The notes: generated by a model not told the origin, from the letters alone. A stretch of 64,000 bases of DNA from Methylovirgula ligni (GCF_004135935.1 NZ_CP025086.1:248001-312000), one strand, 5' to 3'. Shown: positions 36,946 through 46,080, counted from the first letter of the stretch. Numbers and translations: made by a program.

Positions 36946-38598
36946 ATGCCAAGCGCCGCGCAAAAGCCCCTCGCGATCTCCTCCCTGCCAGCCCTGCTGG
37001 ATGAAGCAGTGGTGCGCTTTGGCCACCAAAACGCCCTCGATTTTTTCGGACGCAAGCTCACCTACGCGGAACTGGGACGCCTCGTTGACCGCACCGCGCG
37101 CGGCTTCCAGAAGATCGGCGTGATCCACGGTACGCGGGTTGGGCTCTGTCTGCCCAATTCACCCTATTTCGTCATCGCCTATTATGCCGTGCTGAAAGCC
37201 GGCGGCATTGTCGTGACCTTCAACCCTCTCAATGTCGCACGCGAAATCGCCCGGCAGGTCGAGGATTCCGGCACGACGATCATGGTGACCCTCGATGTCG
37301 AAAAGATCTATCCCAAGGTCGCCGCCGTGCCGCAGGCGAGCGGCCTCGAAAAAATCATCGTCTGCTCGCTGCGCGCGGCGCTGCCACCGCTGAAGGGGCT
37401 GCTCTTCGGTCTGTTCAAAGCAAAGGAACTCGCCAGGATTCCACGCGACGCGAGGCACATCCGCTTCGAGCGCCTCCTCGCCGATCGCAGCCCGATAACG
37501 CCGGTCGCGATCAATCCGGTGATCGATCTCGCGGTGCTGCAATATACCGGCGGCACGACCGGCGTGCCGAAGGGCGCCATGCTCAGCCACGCCAACCTCA
37601 CCGCCAATGTCGCGCAGATCAAGGATCGCGTGCCGAACCTGCAGCCGGGGCGCGAGCGCGCGCTGATGCTGCTGCCGCTGTTTCATATCTTCGGCATGAC
37701 GGCGGGGATGAATTTCTGCATCTCTCTCGGCGCGGAAATCGTGCTGCTGCCGAGCTTCGACCTCGTACAAGTACTGAAGTTCATCGCCAGCAAAAAGCCG
37801 ACCTTATTTCCCGGTGTCCCGAGCCTTTTCGCGACGCTGAGCCACAAAGCGGCACACAGCAATTTCGATCTTTCCTCGATCCGCTATTGCATTTCCGGCG
37901 GCGCGCCGCTGCCGCTCGACACCCGCCAGCAGTTTGAGTCCCTCACCGGATGCAAACTTGTCGAAGGCTACGGACTGACCGAGGCCTCGCCGGTCGTCGC
38001 CGCCAATCCGCTCGATCGGGAATACAAAAACGAATCCGTCGGGCCGCCGCTACGGGACACGATCGTCGAAATCCGCTCGCTCGACGAACCGGCGAAAATC
38101 CTCCCCGCCGGCGAACGCGGCGAAGTCTGCCTGCGCGGACCGCAGATCATGGCCGGCTATTGGCGCAATCTGGAGGAGACGAAAGCAGCCTTCATCGGCG
38201 GCGCGCTGCGAACCGGGGATGTCGGCTATCTCGACAAGGACGGCGATCTCTTTCTTGTCGACCGGATCAAGGACATCATCATCTGCAACGGCTTCAAGAT
38301 CTATCCGCGTCTCATCGAGGAAGCCTTGTTGCAGCACCCTGCCGTCGCCGAGGCGGTCGCCATCGCCTTGCCGGACGCCGTGCGTGGACAAGTGCCGAAG
38401 GCCTTCGTCACTTTGATGCCGAACACCGAAGCGACGCCGGGGGAACTCCTGCGCTTCCTCTCGGAGCATCTATCGCGGATCGCGCTGCCACGGGTGATTG
38501 AAATCCGCGCGAGCCTGCCCAAAACCAATATCGGCAAAATCAGCCGCAAGGATCTGGTTTTGGAAGAAGCGGAAAAATCCGGCGCGGCCGCATCCTGA
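36946..38598 (+). CDS. Long-chain fatty acid-CoA ligase family protein
   Basis: AMP-forming acyl-CoA synthetase of 550 residues. The P-loop-like motif YTGGTTGVPKG is at about 200-210, GYGLTEASP is the A5 motif, and FLVDRIKDIIICNGFKIYPR with the C-terminal NIGKISRKDL places the catalytic lysine. The last motif and overall layout fit FadD/LcfB-type enzymes for medium or long chains. The stop overlaps the next gene (helicase) as TGATG, an operon with no obvious shared function. Confidence 0.9.
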   Translation: MPSAAQKPLAISSLPALLDEAVVRFGHQNALDFFGRKLTYAELGRLVDRTARGFQKIGVIHGTRVGLCLPNSPYFVIAYYAVLKAGGIVVTFNPLNVAREIARQVEDSGTTIMVTLDVEKIYPKVAAVPQASGLEKIIVCSLRAALPPLKGLLFGLFKAKELARIPRDARHIRFERLLADRSPITPVAINPVIDLAVLQYTGGTTGVPKGAMLSHANLTANVAQIKDRVPNLQPGRERALMLLPLFHIFGMTAGMNFCISLGAEIVLLPSFDLVQVLKFIASKKPTLFPGVPSLFATLSHKAAHSNFDLSSIRYCISGGAPLPLDTRQQFESLTGCKLVEGYGLTEASPVVAANPLDREYKNESVGPPLRDTIVEIRSLDEPAKILPAGERGEVCLRGPQIMAGYWRNLEETKAAFIGGALRTGDVGYLDKDGDLFLVDRIKDIIICNGFKIYPRLIEEALLQHPAVAEAVAIALPDAVRGQVPKAFVTLMPNTEATPGELLRFLSEHLSRIALPRVIEIRASLPKTNIGKISRKDLVLEEAEKSGAAAS

Positions 38599-41123
38599 TG
38601 GCGGGGCGCCGGACCAAGGCACGCACCGCGAACGACGACGACCGCCTCCTCTTGCCCGCGCGCTTCGAAGCCTTCTTCGCCCGGCGCGGCTGGACGCCCC
38701 GCGCGCATCAGCTCGCCTTGGTGAAACATGCCGAAGCCGGAGAGGACGTGCTGCTGATCGCCCCGACCGGCGCGGGCAAGACGCTCGCCGGATTCCTGCC
38801 GACGCTGATCGATCTCGACCGGCCGCGCAACCGGCGTAGCCTGCACACGCTCTATCTCTCGCCGCTGAAGGCGCTCGCGACCGATGTCGCGCGCAACCTC
38901 GAAATACCGATCAACGAGATGAACCTCGCCGTCCGCGCCGAGACGCGCACCGGCGATACATCGATGTCGAAACGCCAACGCCAGCGGCGCGATCCGCCCG
39001 ACATTCTCTTGACGACACCCGAGCAACTCGCGCTTCTGCTCGCCAGCGCCGACGCGCGCCATTTCTTCGCCAACCTGAAGCGCGTCGTGATCGATGAATT
39101 GCACTCGCTCGCGGCCTCGAAGCGCGGCGATCTTCTGAGCCTCGATCTCGCGCGGCTGCGGACAATCGCGCCGCAGATGCGCACCACAGGCCTTTCCGCG
39201 ACTGTCCGCGACCCGGACGAATTGCGCCGCTGGCTCGTCTCGCAGCCCGCTCTAGCGCATCTCGTCAATGCCCCGCCCGGTGCGAAGCCAGACATTTCGA
39301 TTCTCGACACGACCGAGCATCTGCCCTGGTCGGGCCATACGACGCGCCATGCCATCGCGGAGGTCTACGGGCTCATCAAGCAGGCGCATATGAGCCTCGT
39401 CTTCGTCAACACGCGCGCGCTGGCCGAATTTGCCTTTGCCGAACTGTGGCGGATCAACGAGGAGAAATTGCCAATCGCGCTGCATCACGGCTCGCTCGAT
39501 GTCGGCCAGCGCCGCCGCGTCGAAGCGGCCATGGCCGAAGGCCGCTTGAGGGCCGTCGTTTGCACCTCGACCCTCGATCTCGGTATCGACTGGGGTGATG
39601 TCGATCTCGTCATCAACCTCGGCGCGCCGAAGGGCGCCAGCCGGCTGTTGCAGCGCATCGGCCGCGCCAATCATCGGCTCGATGAGCCCTCGCGCGCGAT
39701 CCTCGTGCCGTCAAATCGTTTTGAGGTGCTCGAATGCCGCGCGGCGGTCGATGCCGCCTATGCCGGCGAGCAAGATACCGCCATCGCGCGCAGCGGCGCG
39801 CTCGACGTGCTTTGCCAGCATATTCTCGGCATGGCCTGCGCCGAGCCGTTCTTCGCCGACGAGCTTTTCCGCGAAGTCACCTCGGCGGAGCCTTATCGCA
39901 ATCTGATACGCGAGGACTTCGACGCCGCCGTCGCCTTCGTCGCGCATGGCGGCTACGCGCTCGCCTCCTATGAACGTTTCGCCAAGATCAAACAGCAGAA
40001 GGACGGCTCCTGGCGCATCGCCAACGGCCGCGTGGCGCAAACCTATCGCATGAATGTCGGCACGATCGTCGAAGCCGATATGCTGAAGGTGCGGCTGGTG
40101 CGCGGTGCCGCGAGCGAGCGCGGCGCGGCCTATACCGGGCCGTTGCGGCGCGGCGGGCGTGTGCTCGGCCAGATCGAGGAATATTTTCTGGAGACGCTGG
40201 CACCGAACGACACTTTTCTTTTCGGCGGTGAAATCCTCGCCCTGCAGGGCATTGTCGAGGATGAGGCGCTTGTCTCTCGCGCCCGTGCCGAGGCGCCGAA
40301 AATCCCCTCCTATGATGGCGGCAAATTTCCGCTCTCGACGCATCTCGCGGCGCGGGTGCGCCATATGGTGGCGAACCCCAAGCAATGGCATGAATTGCCG
40401 GAGCCTGTCGCCGAATGGCTCGGCCTGCAGGCGCAACGCTCGGCGCTGCCCCCGTCCGGCCATCTGCTGGTCGAGACGTTTCCGCGCGGCAACCGTTTCC
40501 ACCTCGTCGCCTATCCGTTCGAGGGGCGGCTGGCGCATCAGACATTGGGAATGTTGCTGACGCGGCGCATGGAGCGCGCCGGCCTGAAGCCGCTCGGCTT
40601 CGTCGCCAATGATTATGCGATCGGCGTCTGGGGCGCGGAAGACATCGCGGCGCGGATCAAGGCAAAACGCGTGAGCCTCGCCAGCCTCTTTTCGGAAGAC
40701 ATGCTGGGCGACGATCTCGAAGCCTGGCTGCTCGAATCCTCTCTGATGAAGCGCAGCTTCCGCAATTGCGCGATCATTTCGGGGATGATCGAGCGCAATT
40801 TTCCCGGCCGCGAGAAGACCGGACGCCAGATCACCGTCTCGACCGACCTCATCTACGATGTTTTGCGCCGGCACGAGCCGGATCACATCCTGCTGCGGGC
40901 AACCCGGCAGGACGCCGCTCTCGGGCTGCTCGACCTGCCCCGGATCGCGGCTATGCTCTCGCGTGTCCGGGGGCGAATCATGCATAAAGCTTTGGATCAC
41001 GTGTCGCCGCTGGCGGTGCCGATCCTGCTGGAAATCGGCCGCGAGGCCGTCTATGGCGAGGCGCGCGAGGCCATCCTGGCCGAGGCATCGGCTGCGCTGG
41101 CGCGGGAAGCGGCGGAAGAGTGA
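38598..41123 (+). CDS. Lhr-like DEXH-box DNA helicase (ligase-associated DNA damage response type)
   Basis: Superfamily 2 helicase of 841 residues. Walker A is APTGAGKT (55-62), the DEXH box is IDELHS (about 164-169) and SAT-like TGLSATV is motif III. Helicase C motifs include STLDLGIDWGDVD and RIGRANHR, and an Lhr-type winged-helix and beta domain follows. The next gene encodes PdeM; the pair usually accompanies an ATP-dependent DNA ligase and an exonuclease in a DNA-repair cluster, which are not in this window. It unwinds 3'-tailed duplexes in characterised Lhr proteins. Confidence 0.92.
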   Translation: MAGRRTKARTANDDDRLLLPARFEAFFARRGWTPRAHQLALVKHAEAGEDVLLIAPTGAGKTLAGFLPTLIDLDRPRNRRSLHTLYLSPLKALATDVARNLEIPINEMNLAVRAETRTGDTSMSKRQRQRRDPPDILLTTPEQLALLLASADARHFFANLKRVVIDELHSLAASKRGDLLSLDLARLRTIAPQMRTTGLSATVRDPDELRRWLVSQPALAHLVNAPPGAKPDISILDTTEHLPWSGHTTRHAIAEVYGLIKQAHMSLVFVNTRALAEFAFAELWRINEEKLPIALHHGSLDVGQRRRVEAAMAEGRLRAVVCTSTLDLGIDWGDVDLVINLGAPKGASRLLQRIGRANHRLDEPSRAILVPSNRFEVLECRAAVDAAYAGEQDTAIARSGALDVLCQHILGMACAEPFFADELFREVTSAEPYRNLIREDFDAAVAFVAHGGYALASYERFAKIKQQKDGSWRIANGRVAQTYRMNVGTIVEADMLKVRLVRGAASERGAAYTGPLRRGGRVLGQIEEYFLETLAPNDTFLFGGEILALQGIVEDEALVSRARAEAPKIPSYDGGKFPLSTHLAARVRHMVANPKQWHELPEPVAEWLGLQAQRSALPPSGHLLVETFPRGNRFHLVAYPFEGRLAHQTLGMLLTRRMERAGLKPLGFVANDYAIGVWGAEDIAARIKAKRVSLASLFSEDMLGDDLEAWLLESSLMKRSFRNCAIISGMIERNFPGREKTGRQITVSTDLIYDVLRRHEPDHILLRATRQDAALGLLDLPRIAAMLSRVRGRIMHKALDHVSPLAVPILLEIGREAVYGEAREAILAEASAALAREAAEE

Positions 41124-41145
41124 CCGGATTGGCTAGTGTCGCCAG

Positions 41146-41216
41146 CGTCATTGCGAGCGAAGCGAAGCAATCCAGTCCTGCAGTCTCTGGATTGCTTCGC
41201 TTCGCTCGCAATGACG
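41146..41216. repeat. Perfect 30-bp inverted repeat (dispersed intergenic palindrome)
   Basis: Arms 41146-41175 and 41187-41216 are exact reverse complements (30 of 30) around an 11-base loop. The right arm starts CTGGATTGCTTCGCTTCGCT. The element fills the gap between the helicase and pdeM genes. A diverged relative is at 60087-60160. I recall this family as frequent in alphaproteobacterial genomes. It may end transcription or protect mRNA ends. Confidence 0.9.
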
Positions 41217-41232
41217 GGCACGACAGAGAGAG

Positions 41233-41934
41233 ATGAATATCCAGGTGAAACACCCCGTCACCATACTCGCCCTCGGCAGCGCGGCCTTCGTCGCCGACTC
41301 TCTCGGCGCGCTCTATTGGCCGGAAGAGCGACTGCTGATCGTGGCGGACCTGCATTTCGAAAAGGGATCGGCCTACGCAGCGCGGCGGGTGTTTCTGCCG
41401 CCTTACGACACGGCCGCGACGCTCGCCACACTCGCCGCGTTGATCGCCCGCTATGCGCCGCGCACCATCGTCGCGCTCGGCGATTCCTTCCATGACGTGA
41501 ACGGCGGCGAGCGGCTGCCGGGGCAATTCCGCGCCACGCTCCGGCAATTGCAGGCCGGGCGGCACTGGATCTGGATCGCCGGCAATCACGATCCGGTCCT
41601 GCCCGAGGATCTCGGCGGCGCGCGGCACGACGAACTCGCAATTGGCAGCATCACCCTTCGCCACGAGCCCAGCGCGCAGCATGACGGATTCGAGATCGCC
41701 GGCCATCTGCATCCGGTCGCGCGCGTCGTGGGCAGCACGGGGTCCGTTCGGCGGCGCTGTTTTCTGAGCGACAGGACGCGCTGCATTCTTCCCGCCTTCG
41801 GCGCCTATGCCGGCGGCCTCAACCTGCACGACCGCGCCTTCGCGCCATTGTTCGGCGGCCGTGAACGCATTGCCCATGTCATGGGCCGCGAGCGCGTCTA
41901 TCGAATCTCGCACCGGCAGTGCTTGCCGGATTAA
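41233..41934 (+). CDS. pdeM: Ligase-associated DNA damage response endonuclease PdeM
   Basis: Calcineurin-like metallophosphoesterase of 233 residues. Metal-binding motifs are VADLHFEKG (Asp39, His41), ALGDSFHD, AGNHDPVL and AGHLHP. This subfamily of nucleases is encoded beside the Lhr-like helicase in a repair cluster. The pair is separated here by an inserted palindromic repeat. The start at 41233 lies 17 bp after the repeat. Confidence 0.92.
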   Translation: MNIQVKHPVTILALGSAAFVADSLGALYWPEERLLIVADLHFEKGSAYAARRVFLPPYDTAATLATLAALIARYAPRTIVALGDSFHDVNGGERLPGQFRATLRQLQAGRHWIWIAGNHDPVLPEDLGGARHDELAIGSITLRHEPSAQHDGFEIAGHLHPVARVVGSTGSVRRRCFLSDRTRCILPAFGAYAGGLNLHDRAFAPLFGGRERIAHVMGRERVYRISHRQCLPD

Positions 41935-41970
41935 CCCAAAATCCCCGCGCGCGTTTTGACTTCCCGCCGC

Positions 41971-41986
41971 TGGCGCAAGCGTTGCT
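41971..41986 (+). promoter_or_regulatory. Candidate sigma-54 (-24/-12) promoter
   Basis: TGGCGC-N5-TTGCT has GG and GC ten bases apart, matching the TGGCRC-N5-TTGCW form. Transcription would begin near 41998, about 60 bp before the secreted-protein gene at 42059. Such a match can occur by chance in GC-rich DNA. Confidence 0.35.
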
Positions 41987-42058
41987 GCGGAACGCGAACG
42001 AATTGCGCGCCTCCGTAATCCTAGCTATGAAAGTTGCGTTCCGGCGGGGAAGAGACTC

Positions 42059-42409
42059 ATGGCGAGGCAAAGAGGCATTTTCGGATCGCGTAAAACGGCT
42101 GCCGCGGTACTGGCTTTGGCGCTTGGCGCGGCGTCCCCCGCCTATGCTGCGGCGAGCGTCACGACGATGGGCAACATCGGCGACGCCAACAAAGCATCGC
42201 GCCTCATCCAGCATTATACTTTGGATGAGAGCAAGCGGGTGATGGACGCGACCGCCGCCCAGCCTGACGGGATTAGCGAGGATGTCATCCGCAAGGTGAC
42301 GATCGAAACGGCGCACGGCATCTGCGCCGATCCGCGCGGCGCCGGCTGGACGCTGCGGGTATTTCTACCCAATCAATCCGAGCCGCTCACGACCTGCCGA
42401 TTCCGCTGA
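42059..42409 (+). CDS. Hypothetical secreted protein
   Basis: Protein of 116 residues with a clear signal peptide (TAAAVLALALGAASPAYA, cut near residue 31). The mature domain is small: SVTTMGNIGDANKASRLIQHYTL to the end, with two cysteines (HGICADP and TTCRF) that could pair in the periplasm. I do not recognise a family. Its stop is directly next to the stop of podJ on the other strand. A candidate sigma-54 promoter lies upstream. Confidence 0.75.
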   Translation: MARQRGIFGSRKTAAAVLALALGAASPAYAAASVTTMGNIGDANKASRLIQHYTLDESKRVMDATAAQPDGISEDVIRKVTIETAHGICADPRGAGWTLRVFLPNQSEPLTTCRFR

Positions 42410-45400
42410 TTACAGCATCGACACTTTCGGACGCTGGCTGAAACTCAGGCTCGGTGGCGGTGACGGTGGCGGAGAAGCGCGCGTCGCGCCAACGACCACC
42501 GGCAGCGCCACATTGTTGGAATCGACCGCGGGTGTGCGCGGACGGAAGCTGGCCGCGACCGCCTTGGCCGTCGCCAGTTGATCCGGTGAGAGCCGCGCCC
42601 CAACATCGTCGCGCTTGGTCGCCGAGTCCTGATCGCCCTGCGCCGCGACGACAGCGAACCAGACATAAGAGGCGACGAAATCCTGCTGCACGCCAAGGCC
42701 GCGCGCGAGGAGGACGGCGTAATTGTACTGGCTGTCGCGGACGCCGAATTCCGCCGCCCGTTTGAACCAATGTGCGGCGGTCACATAATCCGGCCGGCCG
42801 TTGTCGCCGCCATCGGCCGCGAGCACCGCGAGATTATGCATCGCGCGGATATTCCCCTGCTCGGCCGCGCTCTGATACAGCGACCGCGCCTTGCTGAGGT
42901 CGCGCGGCACGCCGATGCCCTTCTCGAAAAGCGAGCCGAGACGATATTGCGCCGGGGCGAGACCCTGCGCCGCCGCCTTTCCATACCATTCGGCCGCCGC
43001 CTGGAGATCGCGCGCGGTCACACGCCCTTCGGCATAATTGGCGGCAAGCGCAAATTGCGCACTCGCGTCACCGGCCCGCGCCTGGCTGCGCAGATCAGCG
43101 AAGGAGATTTGCCGCGGTTGCTCCGCCGTGACGGGAGGTTTCGGCGCGATCGATCCGGTCACGACCGGATCGACCCCGGCGGCCGGCGCGGCGGCGCGCG
43201 GCGGCGCTGACGGCGGCGTGACGATCGAATTGGGTGACAGGGCGCTGTCGTCGACCTTGGCCGCGGTGGTCATCTGCGTAAAGGCATTTTGCTGCGCCGG
43301 GGACGGCGACATGACCGGTGCGTCGGGCATCACCACCGCGACGGCGGCCGGCGGTTCGACGTTGTAGGAGAGCTTCGTACGGTCTGGATGGCCGAGCGTC
43401 TTCAGCACGGCATAGGCGCCGACGGCGACGAAAATCGCTGCCAGCGACAGAACCACCGGCCGCTTGTAATGGGCAATTAAGCCGCGCGTCGTGTCGAGCA
43501 GCCCGCCCTTGCCCTGGGCGAGCGGCGCCGCACCGGCCCCCGCATAGGCCGCAGCGGCGGTTTCGCGCTGTGCCGCCTGAGCGGCGCGGCGGGCGGCGGC
43601 GATGAAATCGGAGCGCGGGCTGGGCGCTTCGAGAGAATCGAGGGTCGAGCCCTGCGGGCCGGAGCCGCCGTTCTCGCGGCGGCCGGGGAAGCCCCTGCCC
43701 GGCTCGATCAGAAAGTCTTCCGCCGCACTAGAGGACGCGTCCTCTCCGCCACGGCTGCCGCGCGGCTCGGCGAACGGCGGCGGGGGTGGCGGATTGTCGC
43801 CGCGTGGCGGCGCGAAGACGGGCGCCGGCCCCGAAGCTAAAGTTGCGCCCGGATCGCCGCCCTGATGGTCGTCCATTCCCGCTTCAAACGTCGAAAGCCG
43901 GTCGACGACCTTCTCCAGGGTTTCGTGCACGGCGTTCAAGGTCGAGAGCGTGCGCGCGTCGGCCTGATCCTGCCGGGCGCGCAGTTCAAGAAGCTCTTCG
44001 GTAATTTTCTCTTGCGCGGCGGCATGGTCGGGCGTCCCCGCCAGCACGTCGCGCGCCGCGCCGCGCGCGGTTTGTTCGGCTGCGTCGAGACTTGCAACGC
44101 GCGTGCGCTCGAGTTCGCCGAAGAGTTCGCTGATCGCCCGCTCGAGCGAGCCGAGAGACGCGGCGGTAGTGGAATGATCCATCCGCTCCGCAAGCTGAAC
44201 GATCTGCTGTTCGAGCGCCTCGATCGCGCGATGGTCCGCTTGCGGCGCCATGGCGCGTTCGATCTTGTCGGAAAGCGAGCGGACCAGCTCTTCCAACCCG
44301 CTCGTGTCGGGAACCGCGGTGCGCTGCACCTCGGCAATGCGTTCGGAAAGTCCGGTGTGGACGGTCTCGATTCGATCGGAGAGATCGCGATAGCGGCTGT
44401 GATCGCGCGTGGCCTGGAGCGATTCCTCGACCTTTCCGGCGATCTCCGCCAGACGCGCTTCGATCGCATCGAAATGCGCCTTGTCGTGGCGCGGCTCCAG
44501 CAGCGGAGTCTCGTCGTAAAGGTGTGGCGCCGGGCGATGTTCGCCGAGGCTTTGGACGAGCTGCGCAACCTGCAGCTCGATCCGCTCGACGGGAAGAGGA
44601 TGCGCGGCGGCGGCGGTCAGAAGATCGCGGATTTCGCGGGTCTGCGCCTGGATATGGCCGAAAGCCGCGGGATCGACACTGCTGCGGCCGAGATCTTCGA
44701 TCTTGCTGCCGAGCTTCTTGATTTCGCTGTCGAGACCTTTGATCGTCATGCGCGGATCGATCTCGGCGAGCGATTGGCGCAATTCCGCGACCAGCTCTTC
44801 CATCGGCCGCAGCACCGTCTCCTTGATGCCGTCGCTGCGCGATTCCTCGATCTTTTGCGACAGGCCGCGGATCGCGGCCTCGACCGTGGCGACCGAGCCG
44901 CGCGAGGCGACGTCGCGCAGCGCCTCCGACATGCCGGCGATCTCGGAGCGCAATTTATCGAGGTCGCAAGCCTGCGGGGCTGCATAGCGCGTCGTCTGCT
45001 CGCGCTGCATCGAATCGAGCTTGGCGGCGAGCCCGGCGATGTCGTCCTGCAAGCTTGCGAGCGAGGTCGCGCGCGGCCGTGCCTGGCCGAATTGCCCGGC
45101 CGCCTGTTCCACAGCCTGACGTGTCGCGGACGTCGGCGCCAAGCCTTCAAGCTCCTGCTGGCGGCGGGAAACTTCGGCGATCGCGGCGCCGAGCGAGGGA
45201 CGGCGCGGCGCGGGGCGGGCGGGCGGTGCGGCGGGAGCTTGCGGCCCCGCAGATGCGGCGACCGCGGCCAAAAGCGTGTTAAGCGTCGCCTCCACCCGGC
45301 TGAGCTGCGCGCCATAGACGCGGGCGGGAGCATCGGCCTCCGGCGCAGCTGGCGGAGTGTCCCGTGCAGGTGTCTGGCCAGAATTCGTCGCGGCGTGATC

Positions 45401-45430
45401 CCGGTTTTTCCACGGAAACGCTTTGATCAT
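42410..45430 (-). CDS. podJ: PodJ-like polar localisation factor (coiled coil, TM, Sel1 repeats)
   Basis: Protein of 1006 residues. The cytoplasmic part is Ala/Pro-rich and then almost continuous coiled coil (about 45-520), and a Pro-rich stretch follows. One membrane helix lies near residues 660-680 (VVLSLAAIFVAVGAYAVL). A periplasmic linker leads to Sel1-like repeats (about 795-960), for example GDASAQFALAANYAEGRV and GLAPAQYRLGSLFEKGIGV. This layout matches PodJ, which marks a pole and recruits pilus and signalling proteins in Caulobacter. The peptidoglycan-binding end of Caulobacter PodJ is replaced by a short tail. GGAG stands before the ATG. A link with the Cpa pilus island is plausible. 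Confidence 0.85.
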   Translation of the reverse strand: MIKAFPWKNRDHAATNSGQTPARDTPPAAPEADAPARVYGAQLSRVEATLNTLLAAVAASAGPQAPAAPPARPAPRRPSLGAAIAEVSRRQQELEGLAPTSATRQAVEQAAGQFGQARPRATSLASLQDDIAGLAAKLDSMQREQTTRYAAPQACDLDKLRSEIAGMSEALRDVASRGSVATVEAAIRGLSQKIEESRSDGIKETVLRPMEELVAELRQSLAEIDPRMTIKGLDSEIKKLGSKIEDLGRSSVDPAAFGHIQAQTREIRDLLTAAAAHPLPVERIELQVAQLVQSLGEHRPAPHLYDETPLLEPRHDKAHFDAIEARLAEIAGKVEESLQATRDHSRYRDLSDRIETVHTGLSERIAEVQRTAVPDTSGLEELVRSLSDKIERAMAPQADHRAIEALEQQIVQLAERMDHSTTAASLGSLERAISELFGELERTRVASLDAAEQTARGAARDVLAGTPDHAAAQEKITEELLELRARQDQADARTLSTLNAVHETLEKVVDRLSTFEAGMDDHQGGDPGATLASGPAPVFAPPRGDNPPPPPPFAEPRGSRGGEDASSSAAEDFLIEPGRGFPGRRENGGSGPQGSTLDSLEAPSPRSDFIAAARRAAQAAQRETAAAAYAGAGAAPLAQGKGGLLDTTRGLIAHYKRPVVLSLAAIFVAVGAYAVLKTLGHPDRTKLSYNVEPPAAVAVVMPDAPVMSPSPAQQNAFTQMTTAAKVDDSALSPNSIVTPPSAPPRAAAPAAGVDPVVTGSIAPKPPVTAEQPRQISFADLRSQARAGDASAQFALAANYAEGRVTARDLQAAAEWYGKAAAQGLAPAQYRLGSLFEKGIGVPRDLSKARSLYQSAAEQGNIRAMHNLAVLAADGGDNGRPDYVTAAHWFKRAAEFGVRDSQYNYAVLLARGLGVQQDFVASYVWFAVVAAQGDQDSATKRDDVGARLSPDQLATAKAVAASFRPRTPAVDSNNVALPVVVGATRASPPPSPPPSLSFSQRPKVSML

Positions 45431-45534
45431 AATCGCTCCGGAGGGATCGCCCTGATTGCCGAACCTTCAAGGCGCCGGCACCGAATCATGCCCTCGGTCG
45501 CGACGCGCTGTTTGAATGAATTTCCGTAACCTCG

Positions 45535-45550
45535 GTAAACAGCGGGTTAA
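45535..45550 (-). promoter_or_regulatory. CtrA-like box upstream of podJ
   Basis: On the minus strand, TTAA-N7-TTTAC, one mismatch from TTAA-N7-TTAAC, 105 bp before the podJ start. Confidence 0.35.
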
Positions 45551-45579
45551 TTCTGATTGATTTTGATACATCTGGACAA

Positions 45580-45620
45580 CTTAAGAGGGAGTCGTCTTAA
45601 GATACAATTTATAGTTGTAT
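45580..45620. promoter_or_regulatory. Twin palindromes between podJ and the MerR-family gene
   Basis: CTTAAGA (45580) with TCTTAAG (ending 45601), and then ATACAA (45602) with TTGTAT (ending 45620), form two adjacent inverted repeats of 22 and 19 bp. The second has the 19-bp size common for MerR operators. Autoregulation by the adjacent MerR protein is the simplest idea. Confidence 0.45.
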
Positions 45621-45678
45621 ACCGCAGCAGATCGGTTAAACATGAGAGCTGTCCTTAGGTGAGAGAGGGCGGGCGCGG

Positions 45679-46077
45679 ATGCAGGAGAACCAAGGTTTTG
45701 AGTCGGCCCACGCCAAGCGTGAGCCGCTGACGAGCATCGGTGAGATGGCCCGTGAATTTAAAGTCAGCTTACGGACGCTGCGCTTTTATGAGGATCGGGG
45801 GCTTCTACACCCGTTGCGCAACGGCGTTACCCGGCTTTATTCGGACCGCGACCGGCAGCACCTGCAATTGATCCTGAAGGGACGCCGTCTCGGCTTCACG
45901 TTGACCGAGATCAGCACTCTGCTCTCCGAGGCGGATGCCAGCGGCCCCGAGCTCCATCTGGCTCCAGATCAGATCCGCGCTCAAATCAACCATCTCGAAC
46001 GCCAGCGCGACAGCCTCGATCAGGCGATCGCAGAATTACGCCATGTCGAGACGAAGACAGTTCAGACTTCGCTCTGA
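45679..46077 (+). CDS. MerR-family transcriptional regulator
   Basis: Protein of 132 residues. The winged HTH at about 18-85 includes TSIGEMAREFKVSLRTLRFYEDRGLL and RLYSDRDRQHLQLILKGRRLGFTLTEI. A dimerising coiled coil follows (RAQINHLERQRDSLDQAIAEL). No cysteine-based metal site is present, so it is not a CueR/MerR metal sensor. This short form, common in rhizobia, may respond to another signal. It converges with the MFS gene with only three bases between stops. Confidence 0.9.
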   Translation: MQENQGFESAHAKREPLTSIGEMAREFKVSLRTLRFYEDRGLLHPLRNGVTRLYSDRDRQHLQLILKGRRLGFTLTEISTLLSEADASGPELHLAPDQIRAQINHLERQRDSLDQAIAELRHVETKTVQTSL

Positions 46078-46080
46078 CGA

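Noticed and set aside
43865-45529. 554-codon open frame on the plus strand
   Set aside because: Antisense to the podJ coiled-coil region; it would also run through the podJ start region.
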